A stretch of DNA of 64,000 bases. Origin: Nocardia sp. CNY236. GTDB lineage: Bacteria > Actinomycetota > Actinomycetes > Mycobacteriales > Mycobacteriaceae. Below the pieces are notes generated by a model that searched no databases, was not told where the DNA came from, and worked only from the letters and a program-made list of their open reading frames with translations. Both the position numbers and the translations under genes were made by a program. This document shows, piece after piece, positions 1-8,795 of this stretch. Within the stretch, counting starts at the first letter, position 1. The number at the start of each line of letters is the position of its first letter. Location of the stretch: NCBI RefSeq assembly GCF_000482385.1, contig NZ_AXVD01000020.1:62001-126000 (forward strand). The letters are read 5' to 3'.

Positions 1-19
1 GCGCGTTGTGCCGTCCCAT
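1..19 (-). CDS. 5' end of the next late phage gene (runs off window)
   Basis: An ATG at 19..17 overlaps the TGA of the endolysin gene in an ATGA junction and opens a reading frame (M-G-R-H-N-A) that leaves the window. Tight coupling to the endolysin is the usual place for a holin or second lysis protein, but only six residues are visible, so its function is unknown. Confidence 0.35.
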
Positions 20-852
20 CACTTCACCGGTCGGGGGCCGATGCCGGCGGCCTCGAGCAGCGCGGCGAGCGCCTCGACCTGTGTTCGGTCGCCGAGTTCG
101 TCCCATCGAGTCGGGTTGACTACATGTCCGCGGATCGCCTCGGACCCGGGGCCGAGCTGCTCGACGACCAGTTGTGCGGCGTGCTGGTCGATCCACGCCA
201 GCACGTTGCCGACGGTCTCGCTCGGCGTACCGTCAGGCCGGGTGAGCTGGGTGTCGAGCACGGCCTTGGCGATGTCCTGAGCGCTGGGCATTGTGTCCTC
301 CTTGTTGGTGCTGCCAGTGTTGATCTCGCGGGCGCGGGCGATCACCACGTCGTACGGGAAGTGGTGGCCTGGGTCCCAGTGGTCGGACTCGTGGAACGCG
401 GCAGAGATGTCGATGTGTCCAACGATTCCGCGTTGTCCGGCGGCGGCCTGCGGGGCACTGATCTTCACCAGCGGAATGCTGTATAGCCGTGACCATTCCG
501 CGTACCGCATTGCCGTGCGTTCGAGCAGCTTTCCCTCGCGCAGCCAGCGGGCTCGGTCCCATTCGGCGCGCCCCATCGCGCACACGTGCAGACCGCGACG
601 GTTGCCTTGGTTCATCGCTCCCCACGCCTGCCGGTTGTCCGGCACCATGCGTACTTCCTCGCCGTCGAAGTCGACCATGGTCTGATACGACCCTGCACGG
701 GTGCGCTCGAGATAGCCGATCACCGAGGTATTGCCGCCTTCGGACTCGGTGGTGTGCTGGACGATGACCTGGCCGGTGTTGTCGGCGGCGTTCCACAACC
801 GCGCGCCGATCTGCTCGCGGTAGGGCACGAGGTCAGTCCCGAGTGCTGTCAC
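19..852 (-). CDS. Phage endolysin, N-acetylmuramoyl-L-alanine amidase
   Basis: 277 aa, GTG start. The first 170 residues look like a zinc amidase (Amidase_2/PGRP fold) that cuts the MurNAc to L-Ala bond of peptidoglycan. An early His (H33) starts the domain, a central TMVDFDGEEVRMVPDNRQAW stretch matches the family strand, and GHID (H146) followed by HWDPG (H158-D160) supply the remaining likely zinc ligands. The last 90 residues (from MPSAQDIAKAVLDTQ) have no recognised fold and could bind the wall or assist oligomerisation. It is the last complete gene of the late operon, where actinophage lysis genes sit, and overlaps its upstream neighbour by 20 bp. No signal peptide is seen, so release would need a holin. 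Confidence 0.8.
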   Translation of the reverse strand: MTALGTDLVPYREQIGARLWNAADNTGQVIVQHTTESEGGNTSVIGYLERTRAGSYQTMVDFDGEEVRMVPDNRQAWGAMNQGNRRGLHVCAMGRAEWDRARWLREGKLLERTAMRYAEWSRLYSIPLVKISAPQAAAGQRGIVGHIDISAAFHESDHWDPGHHFPYDVVIARAREINTGSTNKEDTMPSAQDIAKAVLDTQLTRPDGTPSETVGNVLAWIDQHAAQLVVEQLGPGSEAIRGHVVNPTRWDELGDRTQVEALAALLEAAGIGPRPVK

Positions 853-1558
853 TGGTGGGGCCTTTCTGTGCGGTGAGTTGGTCGCGGCGCTTGAGGATGC
901 CGCTCCGCTTGCTGCCGTCGGCCTCGAGTGCGATGACGCGCTGCACCTCGGCCGTGCTCGCGGTGCGCAGGTGCGCGAGGACCTCGGTCACGGGGTGATC
1001 GGCCGGGTCGAATCGGGTAATGCGGGTGACGAATCCGCGGGCGTCAGCCGGGCGGGTGGCTTGTGCGACGGTTTCGCGCTGCTGGAGCTGGCGCGATAAC
1101 TCGGCTTGCATCACGCTCGCCAGGGCTTGTGCGTCGACCTCGGTCGACCAGTCGGGTGGCGGTGGCTGGTCCTTCCAATCGCCGGCCGCGAACAGTGGAT
1201 TGATCTCGCCTGCCTTCGGCGGCCAGTAGAACTCGCGTTGCTCGGCGACGCGGCGGGCGCCGCCGTTCCACAGCCGGACCGACCACGACTTCAGTCCTGA
1301 GATCGGCACCGCCATAGACGCGCCTCGCATCCCAGGCAGGCCCACCAGGAACGGCAAGAACGCCTCTTCGGGGCAATGGGCGTTGCATGTGTCGACCGTG
1401 GGAAATGTGCCGGTCTTGAGCCATGGCGAGTGGTCGAGTCCGCATATGGTGTGGCACCACTGGCACGGGCAGCGGCGGGTGCCACACACCGTGCAGGCGC
1501 GGCGCTGCGGTGGCGGCAGATCGGCGCCGGGCGCTTGTGGCGGCGTAGTCTCGGTCAC
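833..1558 (-). CDS. Late phage protein of unknown function with Cys-rich N-terminus
   Basis: 241 aa from a GTG that overlaps the upstream stop codon in a GTGA junction; this coupling decides the start over an in-frame ATG further upstream at 1651. Residues about 20-60 carry clustered CxxC pairs (CTVCG, CPCQWCHTICG), probably a structural zinc site. The middle contains W-rich stretches and the C-terminal half has a helical segment (QALASVMQAELSRQL). It sits between the minor tail genes and the endolysin, so a tail-tip or lysis-associated role is possible. I do not recognise the family. Confidence 0.6.
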   Translation of the reverse strand: MTETTPPQAPGADLPPPQRRACTVCGTRRCPCQWCHTICGLDHSPWLKTGTFPTVDTCNAHCPEEAFLPFLVGLPGMRGASMAVPISGLKSWSVRLWNGGARRVAEQREFYWPPKAGEINPLFAAGDWKDQPPPPDWSTEVDAQALASVMQAELSRQLQQRETVAQATRPADARGFVTRITRFDPADHPVTEVLAHLRTASTAEVQRVIALEADGSKRSGILKRRDQLTAQKGPTSDSTRD

Positions 1559-1794
1559 AGCACGGGCCGAATCGCGTGCAGCGGCGCGGCCATCACACGA
1601 CCGCGGTACCGGACCGGCACCTGGGTGGCCTCGTCGATATCGTCCTCGCACTCATCGAACTGGGCGCACTCGCCGACGAGGCACCGCGCGGCGGCAGACA
1701 CCGGCGCCGGTACCGCCGAGCGCAGCTCGATGAACGGCCGACATGAGCCGGGTGGCTGCTGCGGGATCTGGAAGTAGACGAGCTGTGCCGACAC
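1555..1794 (-). CDS. Small conserved late phage protein
   Basis: 79 aa, GTG start with a strong Shine-Dalgarno (AGGAGG) just upstream. It has four Cys including C-L-V-G-E-C and is acidic in the middle. It is translationally coupled (GTGA) to the following gene and follows the large minor tail gene by 30 bp. Function unknown. Confidence 0.55.
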   Translation of the reverse strand: MSAQLVYFQIPQQPPGSCRPFIELRSAVPAPVSAAARCLVGECAQFDECEDDIDEATQVPVRYRGRVMAAPLHAIRPVL

Positions 1795-1824
1795 GGCGGC
1801 CCTCCTGACTGGCGTGGTGATAGA

Positions 1825-3513
1825 TCAGCCGAAGACACCGAGATCGTGCAGCGCCGAGAACACACCCTCGAGCCGCTCGATCGCCCGCACCCCGGGGTCC
1901 TTGTCGTTGGTGTTGTCACCGATCACTGGTGTCCACGACAGCGGCTCGGTGTCGCTGTAGCGCAGCCGGATCGACTTGATGCGGTCGACTTGGATCAGGC
2001 CGGTACGGTCGCCGAGGATGCCCAATCCGACACGATCACCGACCCAGCAGTGCCCTTTGCCCTGGTCGCCGATCACCCACGGCGACCCGTCGGCGACGTT
2101 GACCTCGGCGGCGAATCTGGCTCTCGTCGCCCAGAATCCCGCGCGTAGGACAAGCAGAGACTCGATCGTAAAGGCCCTATCCGCGCCATCCTGGAAGTAC
2201 TCGAAGTAGCCGGCCCATCCATCAGACATGCTGCGCGCCAATGATTTTACGTTCATCCAGCTGAGCACAGTGTCGCTGTACAGCGGGGCCAACAGGGCAT
2301 CAGCCGCACCCCCAAGAGGGGGCACGAACAAGGCAGCGGCCAAGAGGTCAAATGAAAGCTGTACGGATGCCGAGATGGCCTCGTTCACGCCGTACATCGA
2401 GTGGCCACCAACGACGACCTGCACGCCCTTGGACGGCCACCGCTTGTTCTTGCTCGACTGGATTCCGGTCTCTTCACCATCGAGCCACACCACGTACGGC
2501 GTGGTCTTGGATGTGCCGAGCAGGCCGGGGATTTCGTAGGTCGGTTCGTTGATGTCGGCGACCTCGGTCACGACCGGGTCGATGAACGGGTCGACGAACG
2601 AGGCGACGGTGCGCACGAGCCCGTCCCACAGGGTGCCGCCGGTAGCGGTGCCCTGGTTGTAGTATCCGCTCTTGTCGACGATGTCGATCACTAGCGCGCC
2701 GGGGCGCAGGGACATGCCGGGTATCGGCTGCTCGTCGCCGAGGTCGGGCATGTACCGGCGCCATGTGAGCGACAACTCGGCGTCGTCGAGGATCGGCTGG
2801 GCGATGGCGTGCCAGTTCTTGAACCGACTCGACAGCAGGCACCACAGGATGCCGTCGGCGAGGTCGTCGGCGAAGCTGTGCGGCTTGACAATTACCGACC
2901 ACTCGGCAATGTCGGCCGGTATCCACGAACCGGGGTCCATCGGGTCGTCGGGGAGGTTCCACCAGTTCTGCTGTTCCCTCATCACTTGCAGGTGGAGGGC
3001 AGTAAGCAGACACCACCGGGCGCCGCCGGCCAGCATGAAAACCCGGGGAAATTGCAGGATGGAAGGCAGGAACGGGTTAGACCAGACCGTGTACCACTTG
3101 ACGGTCTCGTAGTCCGAAAGCCATTCCACTACCAGGACGTCCGAGCCGTCCTCTCGCTTCTCGGCCGCGCAGGATTCGAGGCGGCCAGACCATCTGGCGC
3201 CATTGCGGCACTCGACGACGATCACGACGACACGCTTCTCACCCCGCGCGATGCGACCGTTCTCGTCCCAGATCCATTGCGCGAGATAGTGATCCCACGG
3301 GATCTCGGTAATACCCGGGCCGGTGTCGTTGTCCTTCCACTCGAAATCACCCAGATAGGTGGCGTCGAGCCACCCTTGCGGGTTCATCTCGCCGTCGTAG
3401 ACCATTACGTCCGGCGGCTCGAGCCGCTGCGCGACCCGCTGTCGTTCGCGCTCCTCGGTGACCTGCCAGATGGCCTCGCACTCGGCGAGCAGGTCCGCGG
3501 TGATCACAGCCAT
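1825..3513 (-). CDS. Minor tail protein (ReqiPepy6 Gp37-like)
   Basis: 562 aa from ATG 3513, only 2 bp after the stop of the upstream tail gene; the frame is open further upstream but that extension runs antisense-like across the neighbour and is rejected. Its size, place after the distal tail protein, W- and D-rich composition and C-terminal segments such as GHCWVGDRVGLG match the large Gp37-like baseplate proteins of actinobacterial siphophages. A helical hydrophobic stretch (SFDLLAAALFVPPLGGAADA) lies in the third quarter. Expected to form part of the tail tip that contacts the host envelope. The family call rests on recall of the protein type and context. Confidence 0.65.
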   Translation of the reverse strand: MAVITADLLAECEAIWQVTEERERQRVAQRLEPPDVMVYDGEMNPQGWLDATYLGDFEWKDNDTGPGITEIPWDHYLAQWIWDENGRIARGEKRVVVIVVECRNGARWSGRLESCAAEKREDGSDVLVVEWLSDYETVKWYTVWSNPFLPSILQFPRVFMLAGGARWCLLTALHLQVMREQQNWWNLPDDPMDPGSWIPADIAEWSVIVKPHSFADDLADGILWCLLSSRFKNWHAIAQPILDDAELSLTWRRYMPDLGDEQPIPGMSLRPGALVIDIVDKSGYYNQGTATGGTLWDGLVRTVASFVDPFIDPVVTEVADINEPTYEIPGLLGTSKTTPYVVWLDGEETGIQSSKNKRWPSKGVQVVVGGHSMYGVNEAISASVQLSFDLLAAALFVPPLGGAADALLAPLYSDTVLSWMNVKSLARSMSDGWAGYFEYFQDGADRAFTIESLLVLRAGFWATRARFAAEVNVADGSPWVIGDQGKGHCWVGDRVGLGILGDRTGLIQVDRIKSIRLRYSDTEPLSWTPVIGDNTNDKDPGVRAIERLEGVFSALHDLGVFG

Positions 3514-3515
3514 GG

Positions 3516-4481
3516 CTAGAACCGCTCCAATCCCCACGGCCGCGACCACCGGCGCGGCTGGCGGAACAGGATGCCGAACGTGTCGGAGGTGACCTCGGAA
3601 GCTGCGACCGGTAGCGAGGTCCACGGCGTGTACGGCGGGATCACATACAGCAACCGGTTGCCGCCGAACAGACCGACCACATTGGTGCCGGTGAAGTCTT
3701 CCCACGGAATCCGCATCCGGTCGACGTGCGCGACGAGGCCGGACCCGTGCACCGGGGTTATCGGGATCGTGGTAATGGCGCGCTCGGAATCGTCGCGGCC
3801 GGATCGGAAGTCGACGCCGATCACGCGGGCGCCCTTCGGGCCGGTCCACGACGGGTCCGGGATCGTGGCGCGGCCCTCACCGGTGACCACGACCGTGTGC
3901 GCCATCGGCCGATCGGTGGGATTGCACACCCAAATCTCGCCCGACCCGGACGCCGTGCTCTCCAGCATCCATCCAGCCGGGTGATCAGCGTCGCCGACCC
4001 AATCGTCCTGGTACCACATGGGTTGCGGTGCAACGAGAGTCACTGGCAGGTCGGAGTGCCGGTAGTCCCATGGGTCGGTGTCCATCGCCATAATCGGCGA
4101 CTCGAGCAACAGCACGTCGATCCAGCGGGTACCGCTCAGCGGCGTCGTGATGGCGAGTCGGGCAGGTTTCGCGTCGGGGTCCCACGGGTCGACCTCGTAG
4201 TCGAACGCGCCGCGTAGCCGCGAGTCGATCATCGCCCAATCCTCGGGGTCGTCGCTGAATGCTCCGAGCCGAATGTCGATCTCGCGGTGCGGCCGGTCGA
4301 CCTTGACCGGCCGTCCACCCACCTCGAACGCGCCCTTCTTCATCGACACGCGCACCGGCGCGTCGTAGAGCCCCTGTGGGCTGGTTCCCAAGACGACGCC
4401 CTGGTCGCCCGCGTCCACACCCGACAAGCAGAAGTAGGACCCGTCACACCCATACAGCTCGACCGTCGCGTATACACCCAC
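3516..4481 (-). CDS. Distal tail / minor tail protein
   Basis: 321 aa. Immediately downstream of the tape measure (3 bp) and upstream of the large minor tail protein, the position of the distal tail (Dit-like) hub protein that joins the tail tube to the tip. The N-terminal half is beta-rich (GAFEVGGRPVKVDRPHREID), consistent with a Dit galectin-like arrangement, but I see no diagnostic motif. Assignment is mainly positional. Confidence 0.65.
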   Translation of the reverse strand: MGVYATVELYGCDGSYFCLSGVDAGDQGVVLGTSPQGLYDAPVRVSMKKGAFEVGGRPVKVDRPHREIDIRLGAFSDDPEDWAMIDSRLRGAFDYEVDPWDPDAKPARLAITTPLSGTRWIDVLLLESPIMAMDTDPWDYRHSDLPVTLVAPQPMWYQDDWVGDADHPAGWMLESTASGSGEIWVCNPTDRPMAHTVVVTGEGRATIPDPSWTGPKGARVIGVDFRSGRDDSERAITTIPITPVHGSGLVAHVDRMRIPWEDFTGTNVVGLFGGNRLLYVIPPYTPWTSLPVAASEVTSDTFGILFRQPRRWSRPWGLERF

Positions 4482-4484
4482 CCG

Positions 4485-7400
4485 CTACCCCTTCCCCACG
4501 GTCTGGCGTTTCTGCTCGCGGGCGATCCGGTCGAAAGCACCCGCCACGTCGGCGGTGAGAATCTGCCAGTTGTTGACCGTCTTCGCGATCCCGTCGGCGT
4601 GGCTGCCGATACCGGGGATGCTCGACCGCTGCCCGGTCACGAAGTCCGAGCCCGCGTTCGCGATCGAGGCGTTGAACTTGTCGAACGCTGCGGACACGGC
4701 GGCGGCCTGGTCGAACGTCTGGCCGGTGTCATCGGTCGGGGTGAACGACGAATCGCCGCTGCCGCTCGACGAGGATGAGCCACCGCCGAGGTTGCTCGGC
4801 CAGTTGCCAATCGAGATCTCGTTGTCGACCCAGACCGGAACCGCGTCACCTACCGGCCTGTTGCCGCTCAAGCTGCTACCGCCGCCGCTTCTGGACGACC
4901 CGCCGGTGCCACTGCCCGAGGTGCCACCGGTCCCGAGTCCGCCACTACTGCCGCCCCTTGTGCCGGGGCTGCCCTCATCGAGCGGGTCGCCGTCGAGCGG
5001 GTAGTGCCACCGCAACGGGAAGTCAGCCGCACCCTGCGCGCCCGGCCCGACCTCGACGCCGTCCGACCCGCTCGCCTCGGCGTTCAGGTCGCCGATGGTC
5101 ATCGCCATATGCGAGTTCGGGCCGCCACCGCCGCGCTCGACGCCGATCGACAGGTCGTTCGGGCCGCCCTGCCCCTCAAGGAATCCGAACTTGTTGAAGT
5201 CCGATTCGGTGTTGAAGTAGCGGGCGTTCGGGGTCTTGCCGTTGAGGATCGCCCACACACCGCCGACGAACCCCGAGCAGTCCCAGGACGGGTCACCAGT
5301 GCCACCGTATTGATAGGGCTTGCCAGCCTCGCCGCGCGCCCAATTCTGCGCCTCGACCAAGCCGCCGCTGGCGAGACCGGGCAGCATCGCGCGCAACAAG
5401 TCCAGCGGCGGCACCCATCCTGCATTGAGTGCGGCGACGAGTTCAGCGCCGCCCGTATCCATCGCGGACTTGCGCACCACGCCCTCACCGGCGGAGACCA
5501 ATGCTGTAGGCAGGCCACTAGATCCAATTGCCAGAATCGAGTCCGAGGTACCACTGCCGGGACCGATAATGCGGCCCGCATTGTCGACACCCGCGATTCC
5601 GCCACGGGATAAAAGCGGCAAGTCCGGAGTGTCGATTGTGAAAGAAATGTGCCTGTCTATGACAGGAATTGTGAAGTCAAACCCGAGAGAAAAGTTGTTC
5701 CACCGCTCTATCAGCCAGTTGATCGCACCTTTGAACGAATCCTTGATTCCGTCCCACAATCCGGATGCGGCGTCTGTGATTTTTGCGGGCAGTCCGGTGA
5801 CGAAATCGACTAGCGCGGTGAATTTCTCGACGATCCAGTCCTTGACTTCGCCGGCTTTGTCCGAGATCAAACCCATTCCGGCTTTGAAGTCCTCGAACAG
5901 TCCTTTGATGAAGTCCCATGCCGTCGAGATGCCGCCCTTGATTCCGTCCCACGCTGGTTTGACCGCGTTTTCCCACAGCCACATTGCAACTGCACCCGCT
6001 TTGTCGAAGGCATCGCCCCACCACCCGAAGAACGGCTTCAGAACGTTGTCCCACACGAACAGTGCGCCGGTCTTGATTGCCTCCCACGCCCCGGTCACGA
6101 TGTCTCGGAACGTTTCGCTGTGTCGCCACGCGAGCACGATTCCGGCCACAAGCGCGCCGATAGCGACCACGATCAGCCCGAGCGGGTTTGCCGCCAAAGC
6201 CGCGTTGAGCAACCACTGCACGCCGGCCCATGCGGCGGTCGCAGCGCGGATGACGCCGGTCGCTATCGTGTACGCCCCGACAGCGAGAGTGTTCGCTGCG
6301 AGTGCAGCGGTACCGGCTCCGCTCGCGGCAGCCATGATGCCTTGCGCGATGGCGTACCCACCGGCGGCGGCTTTCGCCGCGATGAGTGCGCCTGCGAGGG
6401 TCCCCAACGCGATGCCTAGTCCGAGTGCCGCGCGATTGTTGTTCTCGATCCACTCTGCACCGGATCCGAGCGCGCCCACTAGCTCGTCCTGAATGGACCG
6501 CGTTACGCGTTTGAGTGCAGTATCAGTGTTGTCGTTGAGCGTCTGCCCTGCCTGGTCGGCCGACCCGGCGAAACCGATCATCGACTCGCCAGCGTGTGAC
6601 ATCGCCTCGAGGAACGCCGACAACTCGACCTTATTGAGATCCTCCATTGGGGTGCCGATCAGGGCTAGAGCCGCAGCAGCCTGCTCGCCGGGGTCCTGAA
6701 TCGACTGCAAACCCGCAACCAGTTCCGCGAATGCGACCTTCGCAGTTTCACCACCTGCGAGCAAGCGATTCTGAATATTCGCCGCACCGAGACCGATATC
6801 CTCGAGTGCCTCGACAGCACCCTTGTCCCCCAAATCCGTTGCCCGGATCCCGGTTTCCTTCAAGGCGTCGCCGACTTTATCCATAGCGACCTTGCCTTGA
6901 TCGCTTGCATTGACTAGCAGCCCGAACGCCTCTTGACCATCGAATCCGATGCTACGAAAAAAGGTGCCGTACTCATTGATCAACTCTGGCAGCTCGTCAG
7001 CCATCGCTACCGAAACACGCTGCGACGCAGCGGTCATCAAGTCGAACGCCTCTGTCGAGTCCTTGGCCAGCCCGATTGTGACGAGCTGGGAGGTCGTTTG
7101 CACGACGTCAGCAACCTCGATACCAAGGATCTTGCTCAGGTTGAGCGCCCGCTCGGTGACCTTGTCGATACTGACCTCACCCTCGCTACCGAGGACATCG
7201 AATGCGGACTGCACGCCACGGACGGCCTGAGTCACATCGTCGAACGATTCTCCGAGCCCCTCCTTGTAGAGATCGCCCGCGATGCGGCCATATTCGGCCG
7301 CCAGCTCGGGCGACGCGCCGAGTTGGGCAGCCAGTAGGTCGACCGATTGTTCACGTGAGATGGCTTCGGACACCGTTCCCCAGGCAGTTCCGATGCCGGC

Positions 7401-7916
7401 GGTTGCCGCGCCGAGCGCCAGCATCTGTTTAGCGGCTGGGCCGAGCTTGTCCGACATCGCGTCCACCGCCCGCCTGAATCGCCCCTCCGATTCTGTGGCG
7501 TTGTCGGTGGCGTTGGTCAGTTCCGTATTCGCATCCGCGAGGTTTTGCGTTGCCCGCTGCGTGTTACGCCCAGCCCGCGCGACTCCGCGCTGTGCCTCCG
7601 CGAGTGCCTCCTCGGCGCGGGTGAGCTGTGCCGTAGACGCGGCACCAGAGCTCCGCAGCTGGTTGAGCCTGGCCTCGGCGACCCGCACCCGACCGGCCGC
7701 AGTCTGCTCCTTCTCCCGCGCTGTTTCGAGCGCGTCGGCCGCACGCTCGACCGCGGCGCGCGCCGCATCAACGCCTTGCGCGATACCGCGGCCGGTGGCT
7801 TGCCCCGCGGACCGACCGGCAGCCACGAGCGGCGCCGCGAGTTGCCGCTCGAGGTTGCCCTGAAATCCCCGCAACGTTGGGATGACCTGCAAGGCGGTGT
7901 AACCGGATATGTCCAT
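4485..7916 (-). CDS. Tape measure protein with C-terminal NlpC/P60-like peptidase domain
   Basis: 1143 aa from ATG 7916, preceded by GAGGGG at good spacing; a longer upstream reading in the same frame overlaps the tail chaperone and is rejected. Layout: helical coiled-coil N-terminus (about 25-150), TP901-type core (150-500), Ala/Gly-rich hydrophobic segments (about 520-650), then a cell-wall hydrolase module near 860-960 with YGGTGDPSWDCSGF (Cys about 880) and NSHMAM (His about 936), and a Gly/Ser-rich tail. It sets tail length and the peptidase module probably opens peptidoglycan during DNA entry. Gene length is normal for a tail of about 170 nm if the usual residue-to-length rule holds. 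Confidence 0.88.
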   Translation of the reverse strand: MDISGYTALQVIPTLRGFQGNLERQLAAPLVAAGRSAGQATGRGIAQGVDAARAAVERAADALETAREKEQTAAGRVRVAEARLNQLRSSGAASTAQLTRAEEALAEAQRGVARAGRNTQRATQNLADANTELTNATDNATESEGRFRRAVDAMSDKLGPAAKQMLALGAATAGIGTAWGTVSEAISREQSVDLLAAQLGASPELAAEYGRIAGDLYKEGLGESFDDVTQAVRGVQSAFDVLGSEGEVSIDKVTERALNLSKILGIEVADVVQTTSQLVTIGLAKDSTEAFDLMTAASQRVSVAMADELPELINEYGTFFRSIGFDGQEAFGLLVNASDQGKVAMDKVGDALKETGIRATDLGDKGAVEALEDIGLGAANIQNRLLAGGETAKVAFAELVAGLQSIQDPGEQAAAALALIGTPMEDLNKVELSAFLEAMSHAGESMIGFAGSADQAGQTLNDNTDTALKRVTRSIQDELVGALGSGAEWIENNNRAALGLGIALGTLAGALIAAKAAAGGYAIAQGIMAAASGAGTAALAANTLAVGAYTIATGVIRAATAAWAGVQWLLNAALAANPLGLIVVAIGALVAGIVLAWRHSETFRDIVTGAWEAIKTGALFVWDNVLKPFFGWWGDAFDKAGAVAMWLWENAVKPAWDGIKGGISTAWDFIKGLFEDFKAGMGLISDKAGEVKDWIVEKFTALVDFVTGLPAKITDAASGLWDGIKDSFKGAINWLIERWNNFSLGFDFTIPVIDRHISFTIDTPDLPLLSRGGIAGVDNAGRIIGPGSGTSDSILAIGSSGLPTALVSAGEGVVRKSAMDTGGAELVAALNAGWVPPLDLLRAMLPGLASGGLVEAQNWARGEAGKPYQYGGTGDPSWDCSGFVGGVWAILNGKTPNARYFNTESDFNKFGFLEGQGGPNDLSIGVERGGGGPNSHMAMTIGDLNAEASGSDGVEVGPGAQGAADFPLRWHYPLDGDPLDEGSPGTRGGSSGGLGTGGTSGSGTGGSSRSGGGSSLSGNRPVGDAVPVWVDNEISIGNWPSNLGGGSSSSSGSGDSSFTPTDDTGQTFDQAAAVSAAFDKFNASIANAGSDFVTGQRSSIPGIGSHADGIAKTVNNWQILTADVAGAFDRIAREQKRQTVGKG

Positions 7917-7920
7917 CAGA

Positions 7921-8690
7921 TCACTGCCCCTCTCGATGTTCCGCATCGTGCGTATACCGCTCGATCTGGCGGCGGCGTGCCGCGAATTGGCGTCGGACCG
8001 CGCGTTCAGCCCGAGCGCGCTGCGCGCTCTGCTGCTGGGTAGATGTTTTCGGCCGCGCGTAGTGCGGCTTGCCGGTGAGTGCCTGCCAGACATCGGCAAG
8101 CAGATAGTCGGTTACGCCCCAACGGGCACCCTGCCGGCCTACGAGGATGAGAGCCGCGTCATCGGGCAAATACTGAATCAGAACCCAGATTTCGCGCAGC
8201 GTGAGCCTACGCTGCCCGTCCGCATCGCGCCGCCACCGATCCGAGTACCGCACCCCCATCCGACGCAAATCGGATTCGACCGCGTCCGGATGCTCATGCA
8301 GTAAGACGAGCAGCTGAGTCAGTTTCCCGCAGTACCGAAACCGAGCAGCTCGGCGAGCAGGTTCGAGAACTCGACGAACTGCCGCTTTTTGGGAAACCGG
8401 TGGTTGAACCGAGCCCACTGCTGCGGACCCAGCAGATGCTCAATCGCATCGATGTGTGCGTTCCTCGCGAACGCCTGATGCACCACGGTCGGCCAGTCAT
8501 CGGGATCGGCCGGCACCTCGAACGTCATGCCACCGAACTCGCACAGGACGGTCTCGATACCCTCGGCCTCACGCTGCGCCGCGCTGGTCGCCTCGGCCCC
8601 GTCTTGAGGCGCGAGGTGGTCCTGCGGCTGTGTGACGCCCGCAGGGCGGGCAGGGACCGCCCGCTTGACGGGGGCCTTCTTCGTGGTCAT
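7921..8690 (-). CDS. Tail assembly chaperone G-T fusion made by -1 frameshift
   Basis: Translation starts at 8690, slips -1 on GGGAAAC (8328..8322) and continues as LTQLLVLLHEH to a TGA at 7921: 123 + 133 aa, total about 256. The second part is helical and basic (RRMGVRYSDRW, then an Arg/Gln-rich tail) and has no independent ribosome site that looks convincing, although an in-frame ATG exists at 8418. The pair matches the G/G-T arrangement of lambda-like siphophages. The tape measure starts 4 bp after this stop. Confidence 0.75.
8319..8690 (-). CDS. Tail assembly chaperone (G-like, zero-frame product)
   Basis: 123 aa from ATG 8690, with GAGAGGAA upstream. Basic, Ala/Pro-rich N-terminus followed by an acidic globular domain ending in AELLGFGTAGN. 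The position between major tail protein and tape measure is the lambda gpG site. Its last sense codons are part of a canonical slippery heptamer, so a fraction of ribosomes would extend it into the next frame. Acts with the tape measure to nucleate tail tube assembly. Confidence 0.8.
   Translation of the reverse strand: MTTKKAPVKRAVPARPAGVTQPQDHLAPQDGAEATSAAQREAEGIETVLCEFGGMTFEVPADPDDWPTVVHQAFARNAHIDAIEHLLGPQQWARFNHRFPKKRQFVEFSNLLAELLGFGTAGN
8322..8328 (-). promoter_or_regulatory. Programmed -1 ribosomal frameshift heptamer
   Basis: On the minus strand the sequence reads G GGA AAC immediately before the TGA stop of the tail chaperone, in the exact X XXY YYZ phase (codons GCG GGA AAC TGA). 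After a one-base backward slip both tRNAs can re-pair at GGG and AAA and the next codons read CTG ACT CAG, which is the open downstream frame. The stop codon right after the heptamer may act as the pause element. Confidence 0.8.
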
Positions 8691-8795
8691 GGCATGGTTT
8701 CCTCTCGTGCGAACGACTGAATTCCTCGTGACCTGGGCAGGTCGCACAGGAACTTGGCGCGATCAGTGCGGAATGCGTGTTTACGGCTTCGTCTG

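Noticed and set aside
8385-8393. CCCAAAAAG as frameshift site in the tail chaperone
   Set aside because: It is out of the X XXY YYZ phase; the in-phase GGGAAAC further on is a far better candidate.
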